Below are positions 52,302 to 61,453 of a DNA stretch of 64,000 nt, one piece after another. This stretch comes from Rhodococcus koreensis. Its GTDB lineage: Bacteria > Actinomycetota > Actinomycetes > Mycobacteriales > Mycobacteriaceae. The position numbers and the translations under genes were made by a program. The stretch is taken from NCBI RefSeq assembly GCF_900105905.1, contig NZ_FNSV01000005.1, positions 8,149,501 through 8,213,500 of the forward strand. The letters are read 5' to 3'. Within the stretch, counting starts at the first letter, position 1; each line of letters begins with the position of its first letter. The notes below the pieces were generated by a model. That model ran no database searches. It was not told where the DNA came from and saw only the letters and a list, made by a program, of their open reading frames with translations.

Positions 52302-54654
52302 GGGCCAGCAGCACCACGGGGTAGCGGGCGAACAGGGTGGACGTGTCGACGCGGCCGCCGGGGTGCGTCGCGGAGGTGAGCAGGTCGGTCCAGGTTCCGT
52401 CCGGGAGGGTCACCGCGGTGTCGCCCCAGCCGTCCTGTTGCAGCCCCACGCTGTGCCGGGTGGCCAGGGCCGCGACGTCCGGCGCCGATCCCTGGGGCCC
52501 GCGGGTGAAACCGATCAGGTGCTCGGCCGCGGTCCCCGATGCGAAGACCGGCGCGTACGTGCCGCCCACGAAGCTCCCCGGACGGTCCCGGCGCAGGCGC
52601 AGGGCCGTCCGTACGACGTGCATCTTCGCCGCGCCGGTGGCGTCGACCGGAGGGGTGCCCAGCCCCGCGAGCGCGGTCCGCCGCACGTCGTAGTCCACGG
52701 GGCGGCGATTGTCGGGGTCGACGAGCGAGTCCTCCCACAGTTCGGTGCCCTGGTACACGTCCGGGATCCCGGGCCCGCACAGCTGGAGGAGCTTCTGGCC
52801 GAGCGCATCGGACCAGGCGTGCGGCGCCAGTTGCGTGCACAGCGATCCGAGGGCCTTGCCGACGGTGCCGTCGATCACCGTGTCCAGCCAGCGGTGGAGG
52901 TCGCGTTCGAAGTCCTCGTTCACGTCGTTCCACGACGTCCGGGTCCCGGCTTCCCGGACGGCCTTCTCCGCGTACGCGTGGACGCGGTCACGGAAGTCGG
53001 GCACCTCGCCCGCGGCCCGGCCGTCGACCGGCCACACCCCGAACAGGTTCTGCCACAGGAACAGTCCGGTGGCGGGATCGGGGCTGGGGGCAATGCGCTC
53101 CCACTGGTCGACGCATTCGGCCCACAGGTCCGGCACCTGCGACAGGATGCCGATCCGGGCGCGGACGTCCTCGCCGCGTTTGGTGTCGTGCGTCGAGAGC
53201 GTCGTCATCGCCTGCGGCCACCGGGTGGCGCGCTCGGCCGCGGCGAGGTGGAATTCGGCGGGGGAGACGCCGACGTTCGCGGGGTTGCCGCCCACCTCCT
53301 GCAGCGACACCAGCCGGGCCGTGCGGTAGAACAGGCAGTCCTCCACGGATTTCGCCATCACCGCGCCGCAGACCTGCTGGAAGCGGGTGGCCGCCTCACC
53401 GCCGGCGATCAGGGCGGCGGCGAGGGCGGACAGCGCCGCGGACCGCCCCGGTTCGCGCCGCGCGGCGTCACCGATCACGCGGGTCGCGAGCCCGGCGAGC
53501 GGGCTGTAGTCGGACCGGTACACGGGCATCGCCGCGACGACGTCCACCACGGCGTCGCGCAGGTCAGGATCTGCGCAATCGGTGCCGGTCTCCGCGCGGA
53601 TCGCGCGGACGAGGCGCCGGATCTCCGGGGCGAGGCCGGTGCTCGCGACGTCGCGTTTGATCGCGGTTTCGTGCCCGTGGATCCACGTCGCGTCACCCCG
53701 GTCGCCCGTGCGGGACGCCGACAGGGCGGTCAGCGCGGGAGCTCCCGACGGGTCGACGAACACGCCGCCGAGTTCGGCCAGTGCGTCGTAGCCGGTGGTG
53801 CCCTCGATCGGCAGGTGATCGTCCAGGGGTTCGGAGTGGCCGAGGATCTTCTCGATCACGAGCCAGCGGTCCGCGCCGATCACGCCGCGCAGCCGGTCGA
53901 GGTATTCGGCCGGATCGGACAACCCGTCGGGGTGGTCGATGCGCACGCCGTCGATCAACTCGTCCGCCACCCAGCTCCGCAGTTCGCGGTGCGAGGCCTC
54001 GAACACGCGGGGATCTTCCTGACGGATCCCGGCCAGTTCGCTGACCGCGAAGAATCGGCGGTACCCGATGAGCCCGGAGTTCCACGGAACCAGGCGGTAC
54101 GCCTGCGCGTCGTGCACCGACTCCGGCTCGGTCGCGTCCGTGCCGGGGGCGATGGGGAACCGGTGCTCGTAGAACGCGAGCAGCGGCTCCGGTCCCGAGC
54201 GGTCGACGGTCAGCGACTCGAGGTCGGCGTCCGACCCGAGGACGGGCAGCGCGAGCCGTCCGCCCGCGCCGTTGTCTTCGCTCCAGTCGATGTCGAAGAA
54301 GCCGGCGTACCCGGAGCCGCGACCGTGCGTGAGAACGTCCCACCACCAGGCGTTCTCACGCGGATTCGCGACCCCCACATGGTTGGGGACCAAGTCGACG
54401 ACGATGCCCATGCCGCGGCCGCGCAACTCCCGTGACAGCGCGGCCAGCGCCTCCCGGCCACCGAGGGCGGGGGACACGCGGGTCACGTCGGTGACGTCGT
54501 AACCGTGGGTCGAACCGGTGGTGGCCGTCAGGATCGGCGACAGGTAGACGTGCGAGATCCCGAGGTCGTCCAGATAGTCGGCGACGGCGGCGGCGTCCGC
54601 CAGGGTGAAGCAGTCTCCGCGCAGTTGCAGCCGGTAGGTCGCCGTGATCCCCAT
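52273..54654 (-). CDS. treY: maltooligosyltrehalose synthase
   Basis: GH13 enzyme that isomerises the reducing end of maltodextrins to an alpha,alpha-1,1 linkage. 793 residues. It opens ATYRLQLRGDCFTLADAAAVADYL, typical of TreY, with LSPILTATTGSTHGYDV, DLVPNHVGVANPRENAWWWDVL, the nucleophile region DGVRIDHPDGL and LVIEKILG. It starts 13 bp after treX, so the two are one operon. The product feeds TreZ. Confidence 0.95.
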   Translation of the reverse strand: MGITATYRLQLRGDCFTLADAAAVADYLDDLGISHVYLSPILTATTGSTHGYDVTDVTRVSPALGGREALAALSRELRGRGMGIVVDLVPNHVGVANPRENAWWWDVLTHGRGSGYAGFFDIDWSEDNGAGGRLALPVLGSDADLESLTVDRSGPEPLLAFYEHRFPIAPGTDATEPESVHDAQAYRLVPWNSGLIGYRRFFAVSELAGIRQEDPRVFEASHRELRSWVADELIDGVRIDHPDGLSDPAEYLDRLRGVIGADRWLVIEKILGHSEPLDDHLPIEGTTGYDALAELGGVFVDPSGAPALTALSASRTGDRGDATWIHGHETAIKRDVASTGLAPEIRRLVRAIRAETGTDCADPDLRDAVVDVVAAMPVYRSDYSPLAGLATRVIGDAARREPGRSAALSALAAALIAGGEAATRFQQVCGAVMAKSVEDCLFYRTARLVSLQEVGGNPANVGVSPAEFHLAAAERATRWPQAMTTLSTHDTKRGEDVRARIGILSQVPDLWAECVDQWERIAPSPDPATGLFLWQNLFGVWPVDGRAAGEVPDFRDRVHAYAEKAVREAGTRTSWNDVNEDFERDLHRWLDTVIDGTVGKALGSLCTQLAPHAWSDALGQKLLQLCGPGIPDVYQGTELWEDSLVDPDNRRPVDYDVRRTALAGLGTPPVDATGAAKMHVVRTALRLRRDRPGSFVGGTYAPVFASGTAAEHLIGFTRGPQGSAPDVAALATRHSVGLQQDGWGDTAVTLPDGTWTDLLTSATHPGGRVDTSTLFARYPVVLLAREYFLTARG

Positions 54655-54667
54655 CGTCGTCCCCGGC

Positions 54668-56941
54668 TCAGGCGGTCCGGCGCAGCACGACCAGCGACCG
54701 GGCCTCGACCTGCAGCGAATTCCCGGCCTTGATCACCGCGTCCTTCGCCCCCGTCGGCACGGCGGTGTCGAGCACGACCGCCCACTCGTCGGCGTAATCG
54801 GAGTTCGGCGTGGAGAACTCGATCTCCTCGTCGTGCGCGTTGAAACACAGCAGGAACGAGTCGCCGACCACCCGCTCGCCGCGGTGGTTGGGTTCGGGGA
54901 TGCCCTCGCCGTTGAGGAACACCGCAAGGGACTTCCCGAAACCACTGTCCCAGTCCTCGGGGGTCATCTCCTCACCGGACGGGGTGAGCCAGGCGATGTC
55001 ACGGGTCTGGTCGCCGCTGCGGATGGGGGTGCCCTCGAAGAACCGGCGGCGGCGGAACACCGGATTCTTCATCCGCAGCGCGATGACCCGTTTGGTGAAC
55101 TCGACGAGGTCGGCGTTGGTGTCCCCCAGCGACCAGTCCATCCACGACAGTTCCGAGTCCTGGCAGTACACGTTGTTGTTGCCCTGCTGGGTGCGGCCCA
55201 TCTCGTCACCGTGCGCGAGCATCGGCGTCCCCTGGCTGAGCAGGAGGGTGGCCAGGATGTTGCGGGTCTGCCGCCCCCGCAGATCGAGGATCTCCGGATC
55301 GTCCGTGGGTCCCTCGACGCCGCAGTTCCAGGACCGGTTGTGGCTCTCGCCGTCGTTGTTGTCCTCGCCGTTGGCCTCGTTGTGCTTCTCGTTGTACGAC
55401 ACCAGGTCGTGCAGGGTGAACCCGTCGTGGGCGATGACGAAGTTGATGCTCGCGCCGGGGCGGCGGCCGGTCGCCTCGTACAGGTCGGAGGAGCCGGTGA
55501 GCCGGGACGCGAATTCGCCGAGCGTCGCCGGTTCGCCCCGCCAGTAGTCGCGGACGGTGTCCCGGTACTTGCCGTTCCACTCCGTCCACAGTCCGGGGAA
55601 GTTGCCCACCTGGTAGCCGCCCTCGCCGATGTCCCAGGGTTCGGCGATGAGCTTGACCTGGCTGACGATCGGATCCTGCTGGACGAGGTCGAAGAACGCG
55701 GAGAGCCGGTCGACGTCGTGCAGTTCGCGGGCGAGCGTGGACGCGAGGTCGAAGCGGAAGCCGTCGACGTGCATCTCGGTGACCCAGTACCGCAGCGAGT
55801 CCATGATCAGCTGCAGGGTGTGCGGGTGCCGGGCGTTGAGGCTGTTCCCGGTGCCCGTGTAGTCCATGTAGTGCTCGGCGTCGCCGTCGACGAGCCGGTA
55901 GTAGGCGGCGTTGTCGATGCCGCGGAACGAGATGGTCGGACCGAGATGGTTGCCCTCGGCGGTGTGGTTGTAGACGACGTCGAGGATGACCTCGATGCCC
56001 GCCTCGTGGAACGAGCGGACCATCGCCTTGAACTCCGACACCGCGGCGCCCGGCTTCTCCGCCGACGAATACCCGGTGTGCGGGGCCAGGAAGCCGAACG
56101 TGTTGTAGCCCCAGTAGTTCCGCAACCCCTTGTCGAGCAGGGTCTGATCGTGCATGAACTGGTGCACCGGCATCAGTTCGATCGCGGTGACGCCGAGGTC
56201 GACGAGGTGGTCGATGATCACCGGATGCGCGAGGCCCGCATACGTGCCGCGAAGTTCTTCCGGCACACCGGGATGCGTCGCCGTCATGCCCTTGACGTGG
56301 GCCTCGTAGATCACGGTGTCGTGGTACGGGTGTTTCGGTGCGCGGTCGGCGGCCCAGTCGAAGAACGGGTTGATCACGACCGTCGTCATCGTGTGGCCGA
56401 GCGAATCGTGTCCGGGCAGTCCCGGCGCCGAGTCGGCCTCGGCTTCCGCTGCGCGTGCGTCCTCGGCGTCCTCCGCCTCGATGTCGTCGTCGGTGTCGAC
56501 GATCAGCGGGTCGTCCCCGGATTCCTCGTCCCCGGCGTCCGCGAGGGCGTCCTCCGCGGACGCGTCGATGTCGTAGGAGAACAGGGACCGGTCGCCGTCG
56601 AATTCGCCGTCGAACGCCTTGCCGTAGGGGTCGAGGAGAAGCTTGCTGGGGTCGCAGCGGTGCCCGGCCGAGGGGTTCCAGGGGCCGTGGATCCGGTACC
56701 CGTACCGCTGCCCGGGCACGACGGTCGGCAGGTATGCATGCCACACGTAGCCGTCGACCTCGTCGAGGCGCACCCGCGTCTCCGTGCCGTCCTTCGCGAT
56801 CAGGCACAGATCGACCGCCTCGGCGACCTCGGAAAACAAGGAGAAGTTCGTCCCGGCCCCGTCGTAGGTGGCGCCCAGCGGGTAGGCGCTGCCGGGCCAC
56901 ACGGGAATGGGCGTGGTGCCGGTCGACTCGCTCGCTTCCAT
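54668..56941 (-). CDS. treX: glycogen debranching enzyme with an acidic insertion
   Basis: GH13 isoamylase-type debranching enzyme supplying linear maltodextrins to TreY. 757 residues. N-terminal CBM48 domain (GATYDGAGTNFSLFSEVAEAVDLCL), then the barrel with LDVVYNHTAEGNHLGP, nucleophile Asp in GFRFDLASTLARE and acid Glu in LIAEPWDIG. Residues about 126-175 form a highly acidic, Ala-rich insertion between the CBM and the HTMTTVVINPFFDW segment that I do not recall in the mycobacterial protein and that makes it longer than usual. ATG 56941. Confidence 0.93.
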   Translation of the reverse strand: MEASESTGTTPIPVWPGSAYPLGATYDGAGTNFSLFSEVAEAVDLCLIAKDGTETRVRLDEVDGYVWHAYLPTVVPGQRYGYRIHGPWNPSAGHRCDPSKLLLDPYGKAFDGEFDGDRSLFSYDIDASAEDALADAGDEESGDDPLIVDTDDDIEAEDAEDARAAEAEADSAPGLPGHDSLGHTMTTVVINPFFDWAADRAPKHPYHDTVIYEAHVKGMTATHPGVPEELRGTYAGLAHPVIIDHLVDLGVTAIELMPVHQFMHDQTLLDKGLRNYWGYNTFGFLAPHTGYSSAEKPGAAVSEFKAMVRSFHEAGIEVILDVVYNHTAEGNHLGPTISFRGIDNAAYYRLVDGDAEHYMDYTGTGNSLNARHPHTLQLIMDSLRYWVTEMHVDGFRFDLASTLARELHDVDRLSAFFDLVQQDPIVSQVKLIAEPWDIGEGGYQVGNFPGLWTEWNGKYRDTVRDYWRGEPATLGEFASRLTGSSDLYEATGRRPGASINFVIAHDGFTLHDLVSYNEKHNEANGEDNNDGESHNRSWNCGVEGPTDDPEILDLRGRQTRNILATLLLSQGTPMLAHGDEMGRTQQGNNNVYCQDSELSWMDWSLGDTNADLVEFTKRVIALRMKNPVFRRRRFFEGTPIRSGDQTRDIAWLTPSGEEMTPEDWDSGFGKSLAVFLNGEGIPEPNHRGERVVGDSFLLCFNAHDEEIEFSTPNSDYADEWAVVLDTAVPTGAKDAVIKAGNSLQVEARSLVVLRRTA

Positions 56942-56995
56942 ATCGAGAACACTAGCCCGCGTTCGCGTCGCTCTCAGCCCGACGAGAGCGCACCG

Positions 56996-58288
56996 TCAGC
57001 CCCGGGTGGAGGTCCGTGCGGCAGCAAGCATTCCGGTTGTGATCTTCCGCACGTCCTCGCTGGTGCACACGTACGGCGGCATCGCGTAGATCAGGTTGCG
57101 GAAGGGCCGCAACCAGGTCCCCGCCGCCACCGCGGCGTCGGTTGCGGCCCGCATGTCGACGGGCTCGGAGAGTTCGATCACTCCGATCGCGCCGAGCACC
57201 CGGACGTCCCGGACGCCGGGCAGTTCCCAGGCAGGCGCGAGACCCGATTCGAGCCCCCGGCGCACGTCCTCGACCTCGCCGCGCCAGTCGCGCGACAGCA
57301 GGAGTTCGATCGACGCCACCGCGACGGCGCAGGCCAGCGGGTTCGCCATGAACGTGGGGCCGTGCATCAGCCCGCCTGCGTCGCCGGCGCTGATGGTCTC
57401 GGCGACGTCGGTGGAGCAGAGCGTCGCGGCGAGGGTCAGGTATCCGCCGGTGAGGGCCTTGCCGACGCACATGATGTCGGGGCGGGTCCCGGCGTGGTCC
57501 GCGGCGAACAGTTCGCCGGTGCGGCCGAAGCCCGTGGCGATCTCGTCGAACACCAGCAGGAGCCCGTGCTCGTCGCAGATGCGGCGCAGCTCCGAGAGGT
57601 ACCGGGGGTCGTGGAAACGCATGCCTCCGGCGCCCTGCACCACCGGCTCCACGATGACGGCCGCCAGTTCGCCGGTGTGCGCGGCCACCAGGCGCTCGAA
57701 CTCCGCGACGTACCGCGGGTCGAACTCGCGCGGCGGCGGTCCCGCGAAGACCTGCCGCGCGAGAACGTCCGTCCACAGGGAATGCATGCCGCCGTCCGGG
57801 TCGCAGACGCTCATCGGCGCGAACGTGTCGCCGTGATAGCCGCCGCGCCAGGTCAGCAGCCGATGCCGCTCCGGCCTGCCGCGACTGCGCCAGTACTGCA
57901 GGCACATCTTGACGGCGACTTCGACGGACACCGAACCGGAATCGGCGAGGAACACCTTGTCGAGTCCGTCCGGGGTGATCTCCACGAGCAGCTGGGCGAG
58001 CCGCGCGGCCGGTTCGTGGGTCAGCCCGCCGAACATCACGTGGCTCATCCGGCCGAGCTGCGCGGTCGCCGCCGCGTCGAGGACGGGATGCCGGTAGCCG
58101 TGGACCGCCGCCCACCACGAACTCATGCCGTCGACGAGTTCGCGTCCGTCGGCGAGTGTGAGGCGGGTGCCGCTCGCCTCGGCCACCACGAGCGGGGTGG
58201 TCGACGCGGGAAAGGCGCCGTACGGATGCCAGAGCAGGGAGGCATCGAGGGAGGTGATGTCGTCGGCGGACAGGCTCGGGGAGGTCAC
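56996..58288 (-). CDS. bioA: adenosylmethionine-8-amino-7-oxononanoate aminotransferase
   Basis: PLP aminotransferase making 7,8-diaminopelargonate for biotin, using SAM as amino donor. About 430 residues. LWHPYGAF near the start, MSSWWAAVHGYRHP, WRGGYHGDT, FDEIATGFGRTG, and the PLP lysine in CVGKALTGGYL. TAGGGT (58301-58296) lies 7 nt before GTG 58288, suggesting a leaderless start there that gives the mycobacterial-like N-terminus; ATG 58306 is the alternative. The GTG at 58339 is rejected because it lies in the operator. Confidence 0.95.
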   Translation of the reverse strand: MTSPSLSADDITSLDASLLWHPYGAFPASTTPLVVAEASGTRLTLADGRELVDGMSSWWAAVHGYRHPVLDAAATAQLGRMSHVMFGGLTHEPAARLAQLLVEITPDGLDKVFLADSGSVSVEVAVKMCLQYWRSRGRPERHRLLTWRGGYHGDTFAPMSVCDPDGGMHSLWTDVLARQVFAGPPPREFDPRYVAEFERLVAAHTGELAAVIVEPVVQGAGGMRFHDPRYLSELRRICDEHGLLLVFDEIATGFGRTGELFAADHAGTRPDIMCVGKALTGGYLTLAATLCSTDVAETISAGDAGGLMHGPTFMANPLACAVAVASIELLLSRDWRGEVEDVRRGLESGLAPAWELPGVRDVRVLGAIGVIELSEPVDMRAATDAAVAAGTWLRPFRNLIYAMPPYVCTSEDVRKITTGMLAAARTSTRG

Positions 58289-58331
58289 GGTCTCGACCCT
58301 AGCCATCGGAGGAAAAACGGGTCCACCCGGG

Positions 58332-58346
58332 TTGAACACCGTTCAA
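58332..58346. promoter_or_regulatory. BioQ-type operator between bioA and bioF
   Basis: TTGAAC-ACC-GTTCAA is a perfect 15-bp palindrome matching the TGAAC-N3-GTT pattern known for BioQ (TetR-family biotin repressor) in corynebacteria and mycobacteria. Its left half can serve as the -35 of bioF, with TATGGT at 58353-58358 as -10 (15-nt spacer), so a bound repressor would block bioF directly. No bioQ gene is in the window. Confidence 0.75.
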
Positions 58347-58365
58347 GTCGCGTATGGTGCCGAGT

Positions 58366-59508
58366 GTGAGTACCGACCACACCTTCACCACCTGGCTCGA
58401 CGACGTCGAGGAGCGGCGGCGCGCTGCGGGACTGCGCCGCGAGCTGCGTCCACGCACGCCGGGCAGCGCGCTCATCGATCTGGCGTCCAACGACTACCTC
58501 GGGCTCGTACGGCACCCCGAGGTGCTGCACGGCGCGATGACCGCGCTGCGGCGGTGGGGCGCCGGAGCCACCGGCTCGCGACTGGTCACCGGTTCGACCA
58601 CCGAGCACGAACTGCTCGAAACGGAACTGGCCGAGTTCGTCGGCGCCGACGCCGGGCTGGTGTTCTCCTCGGGATACACCGCCAATCTCGGCGCCGTCAC
58701 CGCACTGTCCGGCGCCGGATCGCTGATCGTCTCCGACGCGGGCAGCCACGCGTCGCTGGTCGACGCGTGCCGGCTGTCCCGGGCCAGGGTCGCCGTCGCA
58801 CCGCACGCCGATCTCGACTTCGTCCGCAGCGCACTGGCCACCCGGCCGGAAGAGCGGGCGCTGGTCGTCACGGATTCGGTGTTCAGCGCGGACGGTGATC
58901 TCGCGCCCCTCGTCGACCTGCACCGCGTGTGCCGCGAGTACGGCGCGTTTCTCGTGGTGGACGAGGCCCACGGTGTCGGAGTCCGTGGCGCAGGGGGCCG
59001 CGGACTCGTGCACGAGGTGGGGCTCGCGGGCGAACCCGACATCGTCGTCACGGCCACGCTGTCGAAGTCGTTGGCCAGCCAGGGCGGTGTGGTGCTGGCG
59101 TCGGAGAAGGTGCGCGCACATCTCGTCGACGCCGCGCGCACGTTCATCTTCGACACCGGACTGGCCCCGGCCGCCGTCGGTGCGGCCCGGGCCGCCCTCG
59201 CCGTTCTGCGGCGTGAACCGCACCGCGCCGACTCCGTCCTGAACCGCGCCCGGGATCTCGCGCGGTTCACCGGTGCCGCGGCACCGGAGTCGGCGGTGGT
59301 CTCGGTGATCCTCGGGGATCCGCAACGCGCCTTCGACGCTGCGGCCGCCTGCCGCGAGCAGGGGCTGCACGTCGGCTGCTTCCGGCCCCCGTCGGTGCCC
59401 GAGGGCACGTCGCGGCTGCGGCTCACCGCCCGCGCGACGCTCGATCAGGACGAACTGGCCCGGATCGAGTCCGTGCTCACCGACGTCCTGGCGGGGGCGT
59501 CGGCATGA
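58366..59508 (+). CDS. bioF: 8-amino-7-oxononanoate synthase
   Basis: PLP enzyme condensing pimeloyl thioester with alanine in biotin synthesis. 380 residues. LIDLASNDYLGLVRHPEV, the GSRLVTGST loop, VVDEAHGVGVRG, and the PLP lysine in TATLSKSLASQGG. GTG 58366 begins 7 nt after the candidate -10 TATGGT (58353-58358), again fitting leaderless translation; ATG 58354 overlaps that -10. ATGA overlap with bioD. Confidence 0.95.
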   Translation: MSTDHTFTTWLDDVEERRRAAGLRRELRPRTPGSALIDLASNDYLGLVRHPEVLHGAMTALRRWGAGATGSRLVTGSTTEHELLETELAEFVGADAGLVFSSGYTANLGAVTALSGAGSLIVSDAGSHASLVDACRLSRARVAVAPHADLDFVRSALATRPEERALVVTDSVFSADGDLAPLVDLHRVCREYGAFLVVDEAHGVGVRGAGGRGLVHEVGLAGEPDIVVTATLSKSLASQGGVVLASEKVRAHLVDAARTFIFDTGLAPAAVGAARAALAVLRREPHRADSVLNRARDLARFTGAAAPESAVVSVILGDPQRAFDAAAACREQGLHVGCFRPPSVPEGTSRLRLTARATLDQDELARIESVLTDVLAGASA

Positions 59509-60200
59509 GCATCCTCATGGTCACCGGAACGTCGACGGACGTCGGCAAGACGGTGGTGACGGCGGCGCTCGCGGCGGCCGCGCGCGAGGCGGGGCTGTCC
59601 GTCGCGGTGTGCAAGCCCGCGCAGACCGGGGTCGCGCCAGGAGAACCGGGCGATCTGGCGGAGGTGACCCGCCTGTCCGGTGTCACTGCGGTGGTGGAAC
59701 TTGCCCGCTATCCGGAGCCACTGGCCCCCGACACCGCCGCCCGGCGCAGCGGCCTGCCGATGCTGCGGTGCGGCGACGTCGTCGAGTCGGTCCGCGCCCT
59801 CGCCGACCGGCACGATCTAGTCCTCGTCGAGGGTGCGGGCGGGTTGCTGGTGCGGATGGGCGCCGAGGGCTTCACGCTCGTCGATCTCGCGCTCACGCTC
59901 GGCGCACCGGCCGTCGTGGTCGCGGCGGCCGGACTCGGCACGCTCAACCACACCGAACTCACGACCCGGGCTCTGGCGGCGGCAGGGATCGCCTGCGCGG
60001 GCACGGTGATCGGGTCGTGGCCGGACGAGCCCGGACTCGCCGAGCGGTGCAATCTGGACGACCTGCCCGCGGTGACGGGCGTCGAACTGGCCGGCTCGAT
60101 CCCGGCGGGCAGCGGCCGTCTCGACCCGGCGTCGTTCGCCGCGTCCGCGTCCACGTGGTTCGACGGTACGTGGCTGAAGGCGACGATCACGGCTCGCTGA
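59505..60200 (+). CDS. bioD: dethiobiotin synthetase
   Basis: ATP-dependent enzyme closing the ureido ring of dethiobiotin. 231 residues. P-loop GTSTDVGKTVV, the CKPAQTG substrate loop, and the EGAGGLLVRM switch-like segment. Coupled to bioF by a 4-bp overlap. bioB is not adjacent within the visible 3' region, which instead holds two VOC genes. Confidence 0.95.
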   Translation: MSILMVTGTSTDVGKTVVTAALAAAAREAGLSVAVCKPAQTGVAPGEPGDLAEVTRLSGVTAVVELARYPEPLAPDTAARRSGLPMLRCGDVVESVRALADRHDLVLVEGAGGLLVRMGAEGFTLVDLALTLGAPAVVVAAAGLGTLNHTELTTRALAAAGIACAGTVIGSWPDEPGLAERCNLDDLPAVTGVELAGSIPAGSGRLDPASFAASASTWFDGTWLKATITAR

Positions 60201-60209
60201 GCGGGACGG

Positions 60210-60584
60210 TCAGGATTCCGCGAGCACCGACAGCACGTTGCCTGCCGGGTCGGTGAACCAGGCGATGTCCGGCCCGTTGCCGCGCATGATTCCCTTGTCG
60301 TCCTGATCGAAACCGTCGTACCGCAGGAACCGGATCCCGCGTTCGGTGAGCGCGTCGACGGCCTTCTCGACGTCGTCGACCGCGAAGTTCAGGATCGTGA
60401 ACGTCGCAGGCGTGTGATCGGGTTTCGGGTAGATCAGCACCACGGGACCCTGGGGGAGATGCAGGCCCAGCAGGCCCATCTCCTCCTCGGTGACCTCGAG
60501 CCCCAGGGTGTCGCTGTAGAAGGATTTGGCCGCGGCGATGTCGTCGACGGCGAATCCGCTGAATGCTCTGGCGTTGTTCAACAT
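60210..60584 (-). CDS. VOC-family (glyoxalase/bleomycin resistance fold) protein
   Basis: A 124-residue protein with paired beta-alpha-beta-beta-beta units: SGFAVDDIAAAKSFYSDTLGLEV and LNFAVDDVEKAVDALTERGIRF, ending FTDPAGNVLSVL. The fold can bind metal for isomerases or dioxygenases, or serve as a binding protein. The start at 60584 follows a GGAAGAG-type site. It converges with bioD, 9 bp apart. Substrate unknown. Confidence 0.85.
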   Translation of the reverse strand: MLNNARAFSGFAVDDIAAAKSFYSDTLGLEVTEEEMGLLGLHLPQGPVVLIYPKPDHTPATFTILNFAVDDVEKAVDALTERGIRFLRYDGFDQDDKGIMRGNGPDIAWFTDPAGNVLSVLAES

Positions 60585-60610
60585 GTCGGTCTCTCTTCCA
60601 CTGCCGGTGG

Positions 60611-60997
60611 TCAGGACATCTCGGCGCGCGCCCGCGCGCTGAGCTGGATGATCTGAACGTAGTTGCCGTCGGGGTCGACGGCGGTGCCGAACCAGCTGCC
60701 GTCACGATCCTCGAGCGGGGACAGCCACGTCGCCCCGAGCTCGTCGAGGCGGCCGGCCGCGGCGCGGGCGTTGCCGACCTCGACGTTGAGGAGGACACGC
60801 CCGGGTTCGGGGTTCGTGTCGCCGACGTCGTCGCGCCGGTCGAGCATGACGTAGAAACCGTCGAAATCGAGGACGTCGTAGCCCGGTTCGCCGGGCGTGC
60901 GGTCGACCTTCGGCGAGAACGCGGCCGTGTACCAGTCCCTCAATCGTTCGGGGTGTGTGCTGGCGAGCAGGATGCTTCCGATGGTGGCGTCGGCCAT
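60611..60997 (-). CDS. VOC-family protein
   Basis: A 128-residue VOC-fold protein (ILLASTHPERLRDWYTAAF ... LLNVEVGNARAAAGRLDELG ... AVDPDGNYVQIIQL). ATG 60997 with GGGAGG about 6 nt upstream. 26 bp before the other VOC gene on the same strand, so they form a pair and may heterodimerise or act on related compounds. The long upstream open frame is a shadow of the plus-strand genes. Confidence 0.85.
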   Translation of the reverse strand: MADATIGSILLASTHPERLRDWYTAAFSPKVDRTPGEPGYDVLDFDGFYVMLDRRDDVGDTNPEPGRVLLNVEVGNARAAAGRLDELGATWLSPLEDRDGSWFGTAVDPDGNYVQIIQLSARARAEMS

Positions 60998-61168
60998 GAT
61001 TTCCTCCCGGTGAGGGTTCGGTTTCGGTTGTCCTACAGGTATCGACTCGGCCGCCCGGCGAAATTCATCGCCCCGGTTTTCCGCGGGCCGAAAGCTGCCC
61101 CGGGTTCCCGGAATATCGGTAGTGTGATTCAGGTCACGGATACATCCGGCTGGGTTGGGAGGGGTCAC

Positions 61169-61453
61169 ATGTCGACCTCCGAAATGCTCGAATTGAATCG
61201 CACCATCGACCGCCTCCGGCGCGCAGTCGGTTCGTTGCGAACGATGTACGGCGACGCCGCATCCGTGCGGCGGCTGAGCAACGATCTGGAGCGCCTCGAG
61301 ATCGACGCGCGCGACCTCGACTCCTCGCCACCGAACGTCGTCCACCGCGAACCGGTGGAACGAATCAAGGTGTCGGACACCCCGTACGACGCGTCGATGT
61401 GGCTCGGTATCGATGACGAGGGGCTGGGCGGGCTCCACTACGAGCGCGGATGA
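61169..61453 (+). CDS. conserved small protein coupled to the succinate dehydrogenase operon
   Basis: A 94-residue, mostly helical soluble protein: an N-terminal coiled-coil-like helix (EMLELNRTIDRLRRAVGSLR) and a C-terminal motif VSDTPYDASMWLGIDDEGLGG. GGGAGGGG lies 4-5 nt before the ATG. Its stop overlaps the membrane-anchor ATG by 4 bp. A protein of similar size and ending (Rv0250c) precedes the Sdh1 genes in M. tuberculosis as I recall, so it may be an assembly factor or small subunit. Unproven. Confidence 0.75.
   Translation: MSTSEMLELNRTIDRLRRAVGSLRTMYGDAASVRRLSNDLERLEIDARDLDSSPPNVVHREPVERIKVSDTPYDASMWLGIDDEGLGGLHYERG

Noticed and set aside
58289..58339. Upstream starts for bioA (GTG 58339, ATG 58306)
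   Set aside because: GTG 58339 lies inside the BioQ-type palindrome. ATG 58306 has no ribosome-binding site and lies before the likely -10; kept only as an alternative.
54644..58369. 1241-codon open frame on the plus strand
   Set aside because: Shadow of treX and bioA; low-complexity composition and no domain.
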